DNA of 53,559 nucleotides from Streptomyces fructofermentans (GCF_014651055.1 NZ_BMWD01000042.1:1-53559); one strand, 5' to 3'. Shown: positions 9,254-17,901, counted from the stretch's first letter. Program-made: numbers and translations. Notes: a model not told the origin generated them from the sequence alone.

Positions 9254-9464
9254 GGGACCATCCCCGCGGGCGCGGGAAGCAGCGGATTGACCGGGACGGA
9301 CTCGCTAGCTGGATGGGACCATCCTCGCAGGGATGGTTTCCCTGGGCTCTGCTGTGCATCAACGTGGACGACTCCTGCTCCCCGCACCCGGGGGGATGGA
9401 CCCGCGACGCTGGTCGCCGCCTGATGGCGCTCTGGCTGCTCCCCGCACCCGCGGGGGTACGGCC
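9254..9464. CRISPR. inverted CRISPR mini-array with a hybrid palindromic repeat
   Basis: There are four repeat units with three spacers of exactly 32 bp. 9254-9282 is a minus-oriented repeat (GGGACCATCCCC...). 9315-9342 starts as a minus-oriented repeat and ends as a plus-oriented one (GGGACCATCC... GGATGGTTTCCC). 9375-9403 and 9436-9464 are plus-oriented repeats beginning CTGCTCCCC. The polarity switch therefore happens inside one repeat without disturbing spacing on either side. The last unit ends GGGGGTACGGCC, identical to the terminal unit of array 3 at 17531. Confidence 0.85.
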
Positions 9465-9805
9465 GGCCCGACGCACGGCGGAGGTTCCCGGGCCCTGTGG
9501 TGGTGAACGGCGAGCCGCCGCTACGTCAGGGCCCGCGCGGCCTGGAAGTCTGTCTGCGCCTGCTCCTGGGAGGCACCCTGCGCGAGCCGGAGGCGACGCT
9601 GCGCGCCTACGGATAGCTGACCGACTGCTCCCCCCGGCGTCAGGACCGCACTGGAGGCCCCTGCCTTGCGTACTGGTAGGCCCTCACAAAATCCGCATCT
9701 GCATGTAGAAGGCATACCGAACGGCTCCGAGCAGCCTTCGTCCCCGTAGCGACCCGCACTCCTGGCCGGACGGCACCAAAGGGCTTTCCACCCGCGCCGC
9801 CCACG
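9436..9805. repeat. 370-bp duplicated block, copy A
   Basis: From the terminal repeat at 9436 to about 9805 the sequence is nearly identical to 17531-17901, with scattered substitutions and a few 1-bp indels. Shared landmarks are GTGGTGGTGAAC, CTGGAAGTCTGTCTGCGCC, GCGCGCCTACGGATAG, CTCCCCCCGGCGTCAGGAC, CATCTGCATGTAGAAGGC and TTTCCACCCGCGCCGCC. A short plus-strand frame ending LREPEATLRAYG-stop is open in this copy but shifted in the other, so it looks like the tail of a decayed gene. Copy A ends where array 2 begins. Confidence 0.85.
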
Positions 9806-10931
9806 CTGGCCATCCCCGCGGGTGCGGGGAGCAGAGGGCGTCGACGAGATCCCTCAGCTCGGCCCAGGGGCCATCCCCGCGGGTGCGGGGAGCAGTGCAG
9901 CGAGAAGGCCGCCCTGCCGGGCGTCGCCGGGCCATCCCCGCGGGTGCGGGGAGCAGACGAACGCCATGTGGCCGGACCTCCCGGACCGGGGGCCATCCCC
10001 GCGGGTGCGGGGAGCAGGTTCGCCGCTTCAGGCCAGGTCGGCGGGCCCGGGGGCCATCCCCGCGGGTGCGGGGAGCAGTGGGGGACGGGCGAGCTGGGGC
10101 AGGTCGCCCGGGGGCCATCCCCGCGGGTGCGGGGAGCAGGCACTGCTGTTTGGACGGATGGCGGACAGGGGGGCCATCCCCGCGGGTGCGGGGAGCAGGG
10201 CCACCGGGCAACCCCACTCGCGTGTGTGGTGGGGCCATCCCCGCGGGTGCGGGGAGCAGACGGAACCCCATGGACCCGGGATTCAGGCAGAGGGGCCATC
10301 CCCGCGGGTGCGGGGAGCAGCCGTCACCCAGGTCGGTCCTGACCTGCGCGCTGGGGCCATCCCCGCGGGTGCGGGGAGCAGGGTCTCCAGCAGGCGCTGA
10401 AGAAGACCAAGGAGGGGCCATCCCCGCGGGTGCGGGGAGCAGCACAGACCGTAGCTGTCGTCCAGGCCCACCGGGGGGCCATCCCCGCGGGTGCGGGGAG
10501 CAGGTGGCACATCACACCCCGAATCCCAGGTCGAAGGGGCCATCCCCGCGGGTGCGGGGAGCAGGTCACCGCACCGATCGCACCGAGCGACTGGCCGGGG
10601 CCATCCCCGCGGGTGCGGGGAGCAGGAGCCAGGCGCCCCCGGCTCTGAATACGGTGCAGGGGCCATCCCCGCGGGTGCGGGGAGCAGCGGCCGCCGCGCC
10701 CGAGGATCTTGGCGATTTCGGGGCCATCCCCGCGGGTGCGGGGAGCAGGGCCCGTCGGCCTGGAAGGCAGTCGCGGCCGAGGGGCCATCCCCGCGGGTGC
10801 GGGGAGCAGATCCCGCTGACACGACCGCAGAGGGCCCGTCAGGGGCCATCCCCGCGGGTGCGGGGAGCAGACCATCGTCGCCGTCTACGCGGCCGTCCGT
10901 GAGGGGCCATCCCCGCGGGTGCGGGGAGCAG
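9806..10931 (-). CRISPR. CRISPR array 2: 19 repeats, 18 spacers, type I-E style
   Basis: On the plus strand each repeat reads GGGGCCATCCCCGCGGG...GGGGAGCAG; the transcribed (minus) form begins CTGCTCCCC. Repeat ends were read at 9834, 9895, 9956, 10017, 10078, 10139, 10198, 10259, 10320, 10381, 10442, 10503, 10564, 10625, 10687, 10748, 10809, 10870 and 10931. Almost all spacers are 32 bp; one is 30 and one 33. The last bases differ from arrays 1 and 3 (GGCCCC instead of GGTCCC), so it is a distinct repeat subtype. Repeats are almost invariant, including the trailer end, suggesting a younger or better-maintained array. The leader is on the right. Confidence 0.97.
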
Positions 10932-11025
10932 ACTGCCCGACCTGGGGCTTTAGGGCCGCCTCACTGGATTTTGGAGCACTTTCACACAATCCGGCATTTC
11001 GGGCATCAATTCTGTCGACGTCGAG
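10932..11025 (-). promoter_or_regulatory. leader of CRISPR array 2
   Basis: Read on the minus strand this region has GCCGGATTGTGTGAAAGTG and ends in CCAGGTCGGGCAGT directly before the first repeat. This parallels the GTGTGTGAAA and GCAGGTCnCGCAG elements of the leaders of arrays 1 and 3. It places the acquisition end of array 2 at its right side, so arrays 1 and 2 are back to back with the three-gene cassette between their old ends. Confidence 0.75.
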
Positions 11026-11226
11026 GGCAACGGCGGAAGTACGGGCGGGAGTTCGTGACCAGTGGTCGGCGGACCGGGAGCTTCGGGTTGAGCTCGCGGC
11101 CCCTGGCATCGACGCAAGAGTCGGCGTGCCAGACGTCTCAGTATCTGCTGGGAGCCTGCAGTGCCGCAGGAGTGTCGTTCCGGTCTCGCTCGATTCCATG
11201 GCGACAGCAGTGGATCGCGGCGTCGT

Positions 11227-11883
11227 CTATGGGGTGGGGCGGACTTTGCTGCTGACCGGGACGAACTTCCCATCGCGGTAGCTCCAGGTGTTGTCGGCTG
11301 CTCCTGAGGGGCAGCAGTTGGCGTCCTCGGGGCTGTAGAACGTCTCTGTGGCCGTGATGCGGTTGCGGCTGATCTTCTCGATGCGGAGGAAGTTGGGTGG
11401 TTCACCGAGTCGTGGCTGCTGTCCTTCGATGGTGCCCAGGTGGCGCAGGCGTCCGGTGGATCCGTCGAACACCATGACGCCGAAGGCCCGTTGGCCTGCC
11501 GCGGTCGAGTTGTGGTTGGCGCAGATCACCGGTAGGGCTGCCTCCCATTGGCCGTCTCCTGTGAGATCCCCGTAGACGACTTCACTCGTGAACGCGCTGA
11601 CGTCCTGGGGCATGTTCGGCTCCGGTCCGTCGAATGTCGACGTCACGCCCGTCGCTGTGCCGTCCCGGAGCTTGATGGGGCCTCGGTGCCGGCACAGGCT
11701 GCCGGGGACCGTCGTGTTTCGCCAGTCGAGGACCTCGAGGTGCAGTGGGTCTGCGTGCGGCTTTGCTGCAGAGGTGCTGTTGTCCCCGCGTGCGTTCAGC
11801 CACCATGCGCCGCCGCCCGCCAGGAGGACCGCGGCGGCGATGGCGGCGGCCAGAACAGGGCGGCGGGCTGCTGGGCGGCTCAT
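11227..11883 (-). CDS. membrane-anchored or secreted protein of unknown function
   Basis: The protein has 218 residues and starts at ATG 11883. Residues 8-27 form a hydrophobic signal or anchor (LAAAIAAAVLLAGGGAW) after an Arg-rich start. The exported part contains VVYGDLTGDGQWEAALPVIC, a D-x-D-G type segment seen in many secreted streptomycete proteins and FG-GAP-like repeats. It is followed by FGVMVFDGSTGRLRHLGTI and a conserved-looking CCPS. It follows the stop of the upstream gene by 13 bp, so the two form a minus-strand operon. A ligand-binding or cell-surface role is plausible, but nothing in the sequence fixes it. Confidence 0.78.
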   Translation of the reverse strand: MSRPAARRPVLAAAIAAAVLLAGGGAWWLNARGDNSTSAAKPHADPLHLEVLDWRNTTVPGSLCRHRGPIKLRDGTATGVTSTFDGPEPNMPQDVSAFTSEVVYGDLTGDGQWEAALPVICANHNSTAAGQRAFGVMVFDGSTGRLRHLGTIEGQQPRLGEPPNFLRIEKISRNRITATETFYSPEDANCCPSGAADNTWSYRDGKFVPVSSKVRPTP

Positions 11884-11896
11884 CGGCGAACCGTGC

Positions 11897-12292
11897 TCAA
11901 CCCTTCGTGTCCGAGGACTCGGAGCGGGTGAAGTCGCGTCCTTGCCAGGCCGAGCCGTGAATCGTGCTGTTGTTGATGACGTTGTGCACGCTGCCGCCTT
12001 CTGTCGCCTTCTCCGCTGCAGCGGCCCACTGCTGCAGGTGCGTCCGGAAGTCCGCGTCCAGGGCGGCCCGGACGGCGAGTGCCGTGCTGAGTGCGTGCGC
12101 GCGGTCGGCGTTCGACGGGTCCGCGCCCAAGGCGGTCATCTCGCCCTCGCCGGTGGAGGCGGGTGAGCCATCGGGCAGTGCGGGGACGGGGCGGCGCACC
12201 AGCGTGGTGAGTCCCGACCATGCCTGGCGGCCGATCTCTCCGCCTGCGCCTCCTGCGACTGCGACCAGCAGTCCCACGGATACCGGATCCAT
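11897..12292 (-). CDS. small protein with amyloid-signalling-like C-terminal motif
   Basis: The protein has 131 residues and starts at ATG 12292; the long upstream extension of the frame crosses the divergent gene and is not used. The N-terminus (MDPVSVGLLVAVAGGAGGEI) is a Gly/Ala-rich hydrophobic helix. The middle is helical (ALAVRAALDADFRTHLQQW), like the small adaptor proteins that accompany effector genes in streptomycetes. The tail holds VHNVINNSTIHGSAWQGRDF. This N-x-I-x-x-S-x-I-x-G-x-x-x-Q-x-x-D pattern resembles the short motifs proposed to drive prion-like assembly between bacterial signalling partners. The divergent neighbour at 12377 carries a matching motif. The function as an adaptor is inference. 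Confidence 0.8.
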   Translation of the reverse strand: MDPVSVGLLVAVAGGAGGEIGRQAWSGLTTLVRRPVPALPDGSPASTGEGEMTALGADPSNADRAHALSTALAVRAALDADFRTHLQQWAAAAEKATEGGSVHNVINNSTIHGSAWQGRDFTRSESSDTKG

Positions 12293-12376
12293 ACGAACAC
12301 CCCCTGAAGTTACTCGGTCACCTTGAGTGGACATCGTAGGGGGTGCTCTGGTTGCATCGGTCGGGAACGGGGGCAC

Positions 12377-13234
12377 ATGATGGTGCATCAGGCGGACAGC
12401 CGGGACGGCACGCAGAACAAGATTGACAATTCGGATATCGGCGGGTCTGTCATCCAGGCGGGCAGCATCTTCTACATCGTCCGCAACGGCTTTCGCAGGG
12501 TCGAAGTCGTCGTGGGCGCAGTCTTCTTGACGGCGCTGGTTGCAGCCGGCGGGATTCTGCTCCCGACCTGGCTCGACGACGGCAAGTCCTCGGCCGGGGA
12601 CGGCAAGTCCGCGCCGGGCCGTCCGCGGGCGGACTCGGACACGACTGTCTGGGGCTGCCGCGAGTCGGCTGTCGTGCCGGGGATGGAGATCACGCCGCGC
12701 GGGATGGCGCCGCTGGAGTCGTTTCCCCGCGGCGGGGTGAAGGCCTCCGGGAGCAGTATCAGCATCGTGCTGCAGGGCAGCAGCGACGAAGAGCTGCTGC
12801 TGACCGGGGCGCGGGCGCAGATCGTCTCCCGGCATAGACCGGTTCGCGGTCTCCATGTCGGCAATCCGTGTGGCTCGGATGCCCCCAGGCGGGTGTTCAC
12901 CCTCGATCTCGACCAGAGCGCCGCTGCGTTGAAGGCGGTACCGGACGCGGAAGCCGGGGCGGCACCGTTCAGGGGGTGGCCGTACGCCGTGAAGCGGGGC
13001 GATGCCGAGTACTTCCTCGTGAAGCCCCAATCGACCCGCTACGAAACCGAGTTCCGCATCCTCCTGTCGTGGCGCAGCGGCGGGCGCGGCGGCACCCTGG
13101 TGATCGATGATCGCGGAAAGCCGTTCCGGGTCACCGCCAGTACGGCAGCGGAGCAGACGTGCGTCACGGTCCGGGATCAGACCATGTACTGGCTGATGCC
13201 TGCGGATTCATCATCATGCCCGGACGAGGACTGA
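12377..13234 (+). CDS. single-pass membrane protein with matching amyloid-like motif
   Basis: The protein has 285 residues. The start at ATG 12377 (a second ATG is at 12380) follows GGGAACGGGGG; an upstream TTG at 12323 has no ribosome site. Residues 14-32 contain QNKIDNSDIGGSVIQAGSI, matching the NVINNSTIHGS tail of the divergent gene. A transmembrane helix follows at about 41-60 (VVVGAVFLTALVAAGGILL). The exterior part carries paired cysteines (WGCRES, GNPCGSD, EQTCVTV) and probably folds as a beta domain. The motif faces the cytoplasm if the N-terminus is inside, where it could meet the small partner. The stop overlaps the next ATG by 1 bp. Confidence 0.8.
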   Translation: MMVHQADSRDGTQNKIDNSDIGGSVIQAGSIFYIVRNGFRRVEVVVGAVFLTALVAAGGILLPTWLDDGKSSAGDGKSAPGRPRADSDTTVWGCRESAVVPGMEITPRGMAPLESFPRGGVKASGSSISIVLQGSSDEELLLTGARAQIVSRHRPVRGLHVGNPCGSDAPRRVFTLDLDQSAAALKAVPDAEAGAAPFRGWPYAVKRGDAEYFLVKPQSTRYETEFRILLSWRSGGRGGTLVIDDRGKPFRVTASTAAEQTCVTVRDQTMYWLMPADSSSCPDED

Positions 13235-14877
13235 TGGGGCGTCGTCCGCAGGCGGTCCCGCGATGGCGTGTGAGGCTGCCGGCGATGGCCGTGGTGGCGG
13301 GCGTGCTCGTCACTGGATCGGCCTGCCAGCCGGGTTCCGGGGCGGGGCACGACGACGACCGGCCGCCCGGCGCCGTCCGGTGGCGCAGTGTCCCGCAGGC
13401 CCGCCTTCCCGGCGGCTTCCTCGGCTTCGAGCCGCGCCAGGTCCTGGCCACCACGGACGAGTTCATTGTCTCCGGGACGTCGGAGCAGGCCGGCGTGCGG
13501 TTGTACGGCTCGAAGGGCGGCGTGTCCTGGTACCGCGCGGACCCCGGGGAGGGATTCCCCGGCTACGCGGCCGCGCACGGCAAGCAGCTGGTGCTCGCGG
13601 GTCAGGTGAGCAACGGAGGCGCCCTTGTCCCGGCGGTCTGGCGGACACGGGATGCGCGGCGTTGGAAGGACGCGGAGGTCCTTCCGGGCGGTGTCGCCTC
13701 GGATGAGGTGCTCGCTGTCTCTGCCGGCCCGCGGGGCGCGGTCGTCGTTGCGCACGATGGCGGTCCCTTCTCCGAGGGCGAGGACGGTTCGTCCGGCTAC
13801 CGCGGTGAGTCGCTGCGCCTGTGGACCGCGCGCGATGGGGGTCCGTTCGGGCAGCCCCGGCAGATTCCCTGCCCCGCCTCCCCCGAGTACGAGCCGCAGG
13901 TGGCTGCTGTGGCCGACGCGGAGGGGTTCGTGGTGACGGCCAACTGCACCAACGGGTCCGGGTACATCAAGCGGCTCGTCGTGGCCTCGGCAGACGGCGG
14001 GAAGTGGCGGGCCGGGCCGGCTGCCTTCAGGCGGCAGAGCACGATGGCCGGTGTGTCCGGAGCGCGGGGCAGCGTTCTGGTGACCCGCACCGAGAGCAGC
14101 GGCGCCAATCCCGGTGTGTTCGCGTCCACGCTGTGGAGCCGCCGGAGCGGTGAGAGCGCTTGGGCTCGCGGCCGCCCTCTCGACGTGGGCGAGATCCCCG
14201 ATTCGGGTGTGGCGCCGCGCGACCAGCAGAGCATCAACGCGGTCAGCGCGGTCTCCGGCGGATTCTTCGCTGCGGGCCGTTCGCTCGATCTCCGCCGAGG
14301 ACCGGTCGGCGCGCTCTGGGCCTCACCGGACGGCAGGCGGTGGACCAAGCAGGCCACGAGGAGCAACGGGTTCGACTCGGTCTTCGACCTGTACGGGGCG
14401 GCGGAAGTCCACGGCCGCTTCATCCTGCTGGGCGACGGCCAGGACGCGAAAGGTGGGGCCCGCTTGTGGCTGGGCCGCTACGGCACGCGGCCACCCGCCC
14501 AAAGCAGCAGCGGCATCGCCCCATTCGCCCGCACCTGGTCCTGGGGGCACGGCTCCCTCACCATCGGCAAGACAGGCGGCTTCACCTATCGCTGGCGTCT
14601 CTTTCGGGACTGCGACACCGAACCGGCCCCCTGCGACACAGCGACGGTCTGGGGAGGCCGGGCAACCGGCACTCTGAAGACGGTCGGCAACGGGACGCTG
14701 CGCGGCCGGCTCAGCACCACGAACGCCCCCGACGACCCCGCCTACCGCAAAGGCGCCGTGATCGAGGTGAAGCGCAAGCCCTACAGCGCCGTCCACGTAC
14801 GCGTCGACGGCAAGGACCACGGATACTTCTGCGCCGCGGGAGCGGAGGACTCCCGCTGCACCGCGCCGCACGAGTAG
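13234..14877 (+). CDS. putative lipoprotein with beta-propeller-like repeats
   Basis: The protein has 547 residues and starts at ATG 13234, overlapping the upstream stop. An Arg-rich start and hydrophobic helix (MAVVAGVLVTGSAC) end at a Cys, giving a lipoprotein-like signal, though GSAC is not a perfect lipobox. The body has repeating units of the type SxDGxxWxx: SKGGVSWYRAD, TRDARRWKDA, ASADGGKWRAG, ASPDGRRWTKQ. These are typical of extracellular BNR/sialidase-like propellers common in streptomycetes. The last 120 residues after a GIAPFARTWSW segment look like a separate small beta domain with cysteine pairs. It is probably surface-exposed and works with the membrane protein encoded just upstream; substrate unknown. 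Confidence 0.78.
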   Translation: MGRRPQAVPRWRVRLPAMAVVAGVLVTGSACQPGSGAGHDDDRPPGAVRWRSVPQARLPGGFLGFEPRQVLATTDEFIVSGTSEQAGVRLYGSKGGVSWYRADPGEGFPGYAAAHGKQLVLAGQVSNGGALVPAVWRTRDARRWKDAEVLPGGVASDEVLAVSAGPRGAVVVAHDGGPFSEGEDGSSGYRGESLRLWTARDGGPFGQPRQIPCPASPEYEPQVAAVADAEGFVVTANCTNGSGYIKRLVVASADGGKWRAGPAAFRRQSTMAGVSGARGSVLVTRTESSGANPGVFASTLWSRRSGESAWARGRPLDVGEIPDSGVAPRDQQSINAVSAVSGGFFAAGRSLDLRRGPVGALWASPDGRRWTKQATRSNGFDSVFDLYGAAEVHGRFILLGDGQDAKGGARLWLGRYGTRPPAQSSSGIAPFARTWSWGHGSLTIGKTGGFTYRWRLFRDCDTEPAPCDTATVWGGRATGTLKTVGNGTLRGRLSTTNAPDDPAYRKGAVIEVKRKPYSAVHVRVDGKDHGYFCAAGAEDSRCTAPHE

Positions 14878-14918
14878 AAGCGGCGCCGAGTATGTCCCGG
14901 CGGCGCTGCCGCAGCTGG

Positions 14919-16289
14919 TCACGGTTCCATGAGTGTGGCGGGGTCGTTGTTGTAGACCACGGGGTCGGCCCGGACGAAAGCACCCTGGGCGGGGGATGCG
15001 GCGCCTCCCACGTACAGGGCCCGGTAGGGGGAGTACGGGTGCGTGGGGTCTGCTCCGGTGGCGAGCGCGGTCAGCCGGAAGTCCTGCTGAATGGTGACCC
15101 ACACGGGCTTGCTGTCGCCGGGCACGACGACGCGCAACCGGTAGCTGTAGGCGCAGTTCTGGCGGCGCGTGCGGACGAACAGGCTGAGGGTCTCCGCTTC
15201 CCCGGGTTTCAAGGTGATGGTGCGCCGGGCGAAGTAGTCCTGCCCGTCTTCGTCCTGGGCGGTGGGCTGCGGTGCATCCATGTCGAACAGCAGGCCGATG
15301 TTCTCGTCCTCGCCTGAGCCGCCGACGGGGGCGTAGAAGAGCGTCCCGCCGCCGGCCGGACTGCGGCAGTCGTGCTTCTCAAGGTCGATGCCGGTGATGC
15401 GTACGGTCTTGTCCGACGCTCCGCTCAGCGTCACGTTGATCGCCGAATCCTCCGCCCACACAGCTTTGTGCTCGGCGAACCAGGACGAAAACGTTGCCTT
15501 GTGGCCGGCCCCGCCCTGCCAGAACTTGTCGTGGTTTATCTCGTCCAGTCGGCCTGGTCCCAGATCGAGCCGCTGGGGAAGCACGAAGCTTCCCGCCTGC
15601 TCGACGCGGGCAACATCGTCCACCGACACGGGATCGTCGTCGCTGTCCGCGGGCGGACGAAACTGCCAGGCCACCACAGCCGCTACACCGACGGCCACTG
15701 CAATCACGGCGGCGAGCACGGCTCTTGTGCGGGCGGTGCGCGGCATCCTCAGGTGGGTCCCGTTCACGGCAGCGGCGTCGCGCTGAGGCTGGTCTGCGGA
15801 TTCCCCAACAGCCCTGTCACGTGACGCCGAGGACGCCTGGGCTGAGGACGTGCTCGGCGCGGGGGCAGCGTGGTCGTACAGCGTGTGCCGGAACTCTGCG
15901 AGCAGGCGCGTCTTGTACTTCCGGCGCCTGACGGTGTTCCCCGCGACCGGAGGGTCCATCCAGTCCCCTGCCAGCGCCTGTCGGCTCTCCAGGCTCCGTG
16001 CGCTGGGGGCGTACTGGTCGGGCGTCTCCTTCGGCCCCCAGGTGACCAGACCAAACAGGGCGCCCACGGCGAGAGTGCTGCGCGCAACGGGATCCTGCGG
16101 GTTCGCATTGAAAGCGTCTTGTGCCTGGTCGACGATCTCGCGCAGCAAAAGCTGGAAGGCGCGGGCACGTTCGCCTGGAGTGTCGGGCACGGGTATGCGA
16201 GGTGCCGGCAACCAGTCGAGCAGGTAGGGGCAGCCTTCGATGACGGACCGGGTCGCCTGCCGGCCGACCAGAATCTCGAGTTCCTTCAT
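14919..16289 (-). CDS. membrane protein with cytosolic N-domain and exported C-domain
   Basis: The protein has 456 residues. ATG 16289 (MKELEILVGR) is preferred over the farther upstream codon because the extra 67 residues are composition-biased and lack structure. Residues 1-190 form a helical cytosolic domain with LLDWLPAPRIP and RRRKYKTRLLAEFRHTLY. It resembles N-terminal domains seen in streptomycete regulators with unknown partners. A transmembrane helix lies at about 230-248 (AVLAAVIAVAVGVAAVVAW). The exterior part has HDCRSPAGGGTLFYAP and a second Cys near QNCAYSYRL, suggesting a disulfide, and a beta-rich fold. It is convergent with the lipoprotein gene. No enzymatic motif was found. 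Confidence 0.78.
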   Translation of the reverse strand: MKELEILVGRQATRSVIEGCPYLLDWLPAPRIPVPDTPGERARAFQLLLREIVDQAQDAFNANPQDPVARSTLAVGALFGLVTWGPKETPDQYAPSARSLESRQALAGDWMDPPVAGNTVRRRKYKTRLLAEFRHTLYDHAAPAPSTSSAQASSASRDRAVGESADQPQRDAAAVNGTHLRMPRTARTRAVLAAVIAVAVGVAAVVAWQFRPPADSDDDPVSVDDVARVEQAGSFVLPQRLDLGPGRLDEINHDKFWQGGAGHKATFSSWFAEHKAVWAEDSAINVTLSGASDKTVRITGIDLEKHDCRSPAGGGTLFYAPVGGSGEDENIGLLFDMDAPQPTAQDEDGQDYFARRTITLKPGEAETLSLFVRTRRQNCAYSYRLRVVVPGDSKPVWVTIQQDFRLTALATGADPTHPYSPYRALYVGGAASPAQGAFVRADPVVYNNDPATLMEP

Positions 16290-16576
16290 GCGTTCCACGT
16301 CGGAATCGGCAGACGGCAAGCGACTCCCCTTCCCCGAGCTCTGCCGGGAGGCTAGCGCAGCCGGGCAACCCGGGCACCGAAATTCGGAACGGCAGACCCC
16401 AACCCCTATACCGGGCCTGCCAGTCTCGTGCCAAACCTCCGATTCCTGCAGGTCAGAACACTGCCGAAAACCCGCCAGTAGAGCTGCCATCCAACCGTTC
16501 CGCCAAGCCTGAGCCTGGAGAAGGAACCGGTGTCCGCCTGGGCGCCGGGAGGCAACGGCCCATGCGGAGGCACGCG

Positions 16577-16726
16577 ATGAAGTACGTGGAATTCCTGGGA
16601 CCCATGGCCCAGTTCGTCTTGGGCTACGGACTCGGACGGGCGCACCAGTGGTCGCGGCACTGGCGGACCACTCCGCTCAAGCGGCGCCTGGAGAGGGCCG
16701 CGGCCGCATTCCGCAAGCCCGGATAG
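16577..16726 (+). CDS. small basic protein, 49 residues
   Basis: This short gene starts at ATG 16577 six bases after a GGAGG site and ends with TAG. The product starts MKYVEFLGPMAQFVLGYGLG, a weakly hydrophobic helix, and ends in a strongly basic helix (TPLKRRLERAAAAFRKPG). Such a layout suits a small membrane-associated protein. A hairpin terminator follows 25 bp after the stop (16751-16779), which supports real expression. No family is recognised. Confidence 0.6.
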   Translation: MKYVEFLGPMAQFVLGYGLGRAHQWSRHWRTTPLKRRLERAAAAFRKPG

Positions 16727-16750
16727 CGCTCGCCTGGAGAGGACGACAAG

Positions 16751-16779
16751 GGAGGGCTGCTGGGCTACAGCAGCCCTCC
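16751..16779 (+). terminator. hairpin terminator
   Basis: GGAGGGCTGCTG pairs perfectly with CAGCAGCCCTCC over 12 bp with a 5-base loop. There is no U-run, as usual in high-GC actinobacteria. It closes the small gene ending at 16726. Confidence 0.75.
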
Positions 16780-16964
16780 GCTCGCCATCACTCGAGCAGT
16801 ATCTGAAGTGGCTGGCCCAAGAGAAGGCCGCGCTCGGTGCCGCATCGGGAGAACACGGCCTGAGTCGAGGACAGGCGGATAAAGAACAGCCAGTTGACAC
16901 GCCACCTCGTCCCTCCGCAGGTAATGTGATCGATTCCTTGCAGAGCACCATGGAACCCCATGCC

Positions 16965-17042
16965 ACCTATGACTGAATTGCCAGAATCGACGAAAGTGTG
17001 TGAAAACCCGCCTCGGGCCGGGTAACCCGCAGGTCACGCAGC
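16965..17042 (+). promoter_or_regulatory. leader of CRISPR array 3
   Basis: The region contains GAAAGTGTGTGAAAAC and GCAGGTCACGCAG immediately before the first repeat, nearly identical to the leader of array 1. The upstream CATGCCACCTATGACTGAATTGCC also aligns loosely with array 1. Arrays 1 and 3 therefore share an ancestor. Confidence 0.78.
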
Positions 17043-17559
17043 CTGCTCCCCGCACCCGCGGGGATGGTCCCACAATGCGTGCGCTGACCGTAGTACGTGT
17101 GGTCTGCTCCCCGCACCCGCGGGGATGGTCCCGCGATTCCCTCGTACGTGCCCGTGCTCTCCGGCTGCTCCCCGCACCCGCGGGGATGGTCCCGGCAGAT
17201 GCCACTCGATGTTCGTCTGCACGTGCTGCTCCCCGCACCCGCGGGGATGGTCCCATGGGGTCGGTGACCAGCTCGTCGTTGCGGAGCTGCTCCCCGCACC
17301 CGCGGGGATGGTCCCTTGGCGTCCTCCTCGAACGCCAGGGCCTGCGGCTGCTCCCCGCACCCGCGGGGATGGTCCCGCCATCAGGCCCCGCCTCCCTGCC
17401 GCATGACGCTGCTCCCCGCACCCGCGGGGATGGTCCCTTCCCCAACGGCGCACGGTACTTGTCGGGGTCCTGCTCCCCGCACACGCGGGGATGGTCCCCG
17501 GCTCGCGCGGGCGAGCCGGGCGTCGAGGTCCTGCTCCCCGCACCCGCGGGGGTACGGCC
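17043..17559 (+). CRISPR. CRISPR array 3: 9 repeats, 8 spacers, type I-E style
   Basis: Repeats start at 17043, 17104, 17165, 17226, 17287, 17348, 17409, 17470 and 17531, exactly 61 bp apart with 32-bp spacers. The repeat ends GGTCCC as in array 1. The eighth has ACACGCGG and the ninth ends GGGGGTACGGCC; that terminal variant is identical to the one at 9436, where the duplicated block also begins. No cas gene is adjacent. Confidence 0.96.
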
Positions 17560-17901
17560 AGCCCCACGTACGGCGGAGGTCCCCGGGCCCTGTGGTGGTG
17601 AACAGCGAGCCGCGGCTACGTCCGGGCCCGCGCCGCCTGGAAGTCTGTCTGCGCCTGCCCCTGGAGGCACCCTGCGCGAGCCTGAGGCGACGCTGCGCGC
17701 CTACGGATAGCTGACCGACTGCTCCCCCCGGCGTCAGGACCGCGCTGGAGGCCCCTGCTTTGCGTACTGGCGGGCCCTCGCAGAATCCGCATCTGCATGT
17801 AGAAGGCATACCGAACGGCTCCGAGCAGCCTTCGCCCCCGCAGCGACCCGCACTCCTGGCCGGACGGCACCGAAGGGCTTTCCACCCGCGCCGCCTACGC
17901 T
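17531..17901. repeat. 370-bp duplicated block, copy B
   Basis: This is the second copy of 9436-9805, beginning with the same terminal CRISPR repeat and ending at CGCCGCCTACGCTG, after which the copies diverge. The two copies differ by scattered single-base changes and short indels. In this copy the short frame is disrupted, supporting the view that the contained coding fragment is dead. Confidence 0.85.

Noticed and set aside
9640..10902. Open frames inside array 2 with repeated GPSPRVRGA and AIPAGAGS
   Set aside because: Same artefact of the CRISPR repeat.
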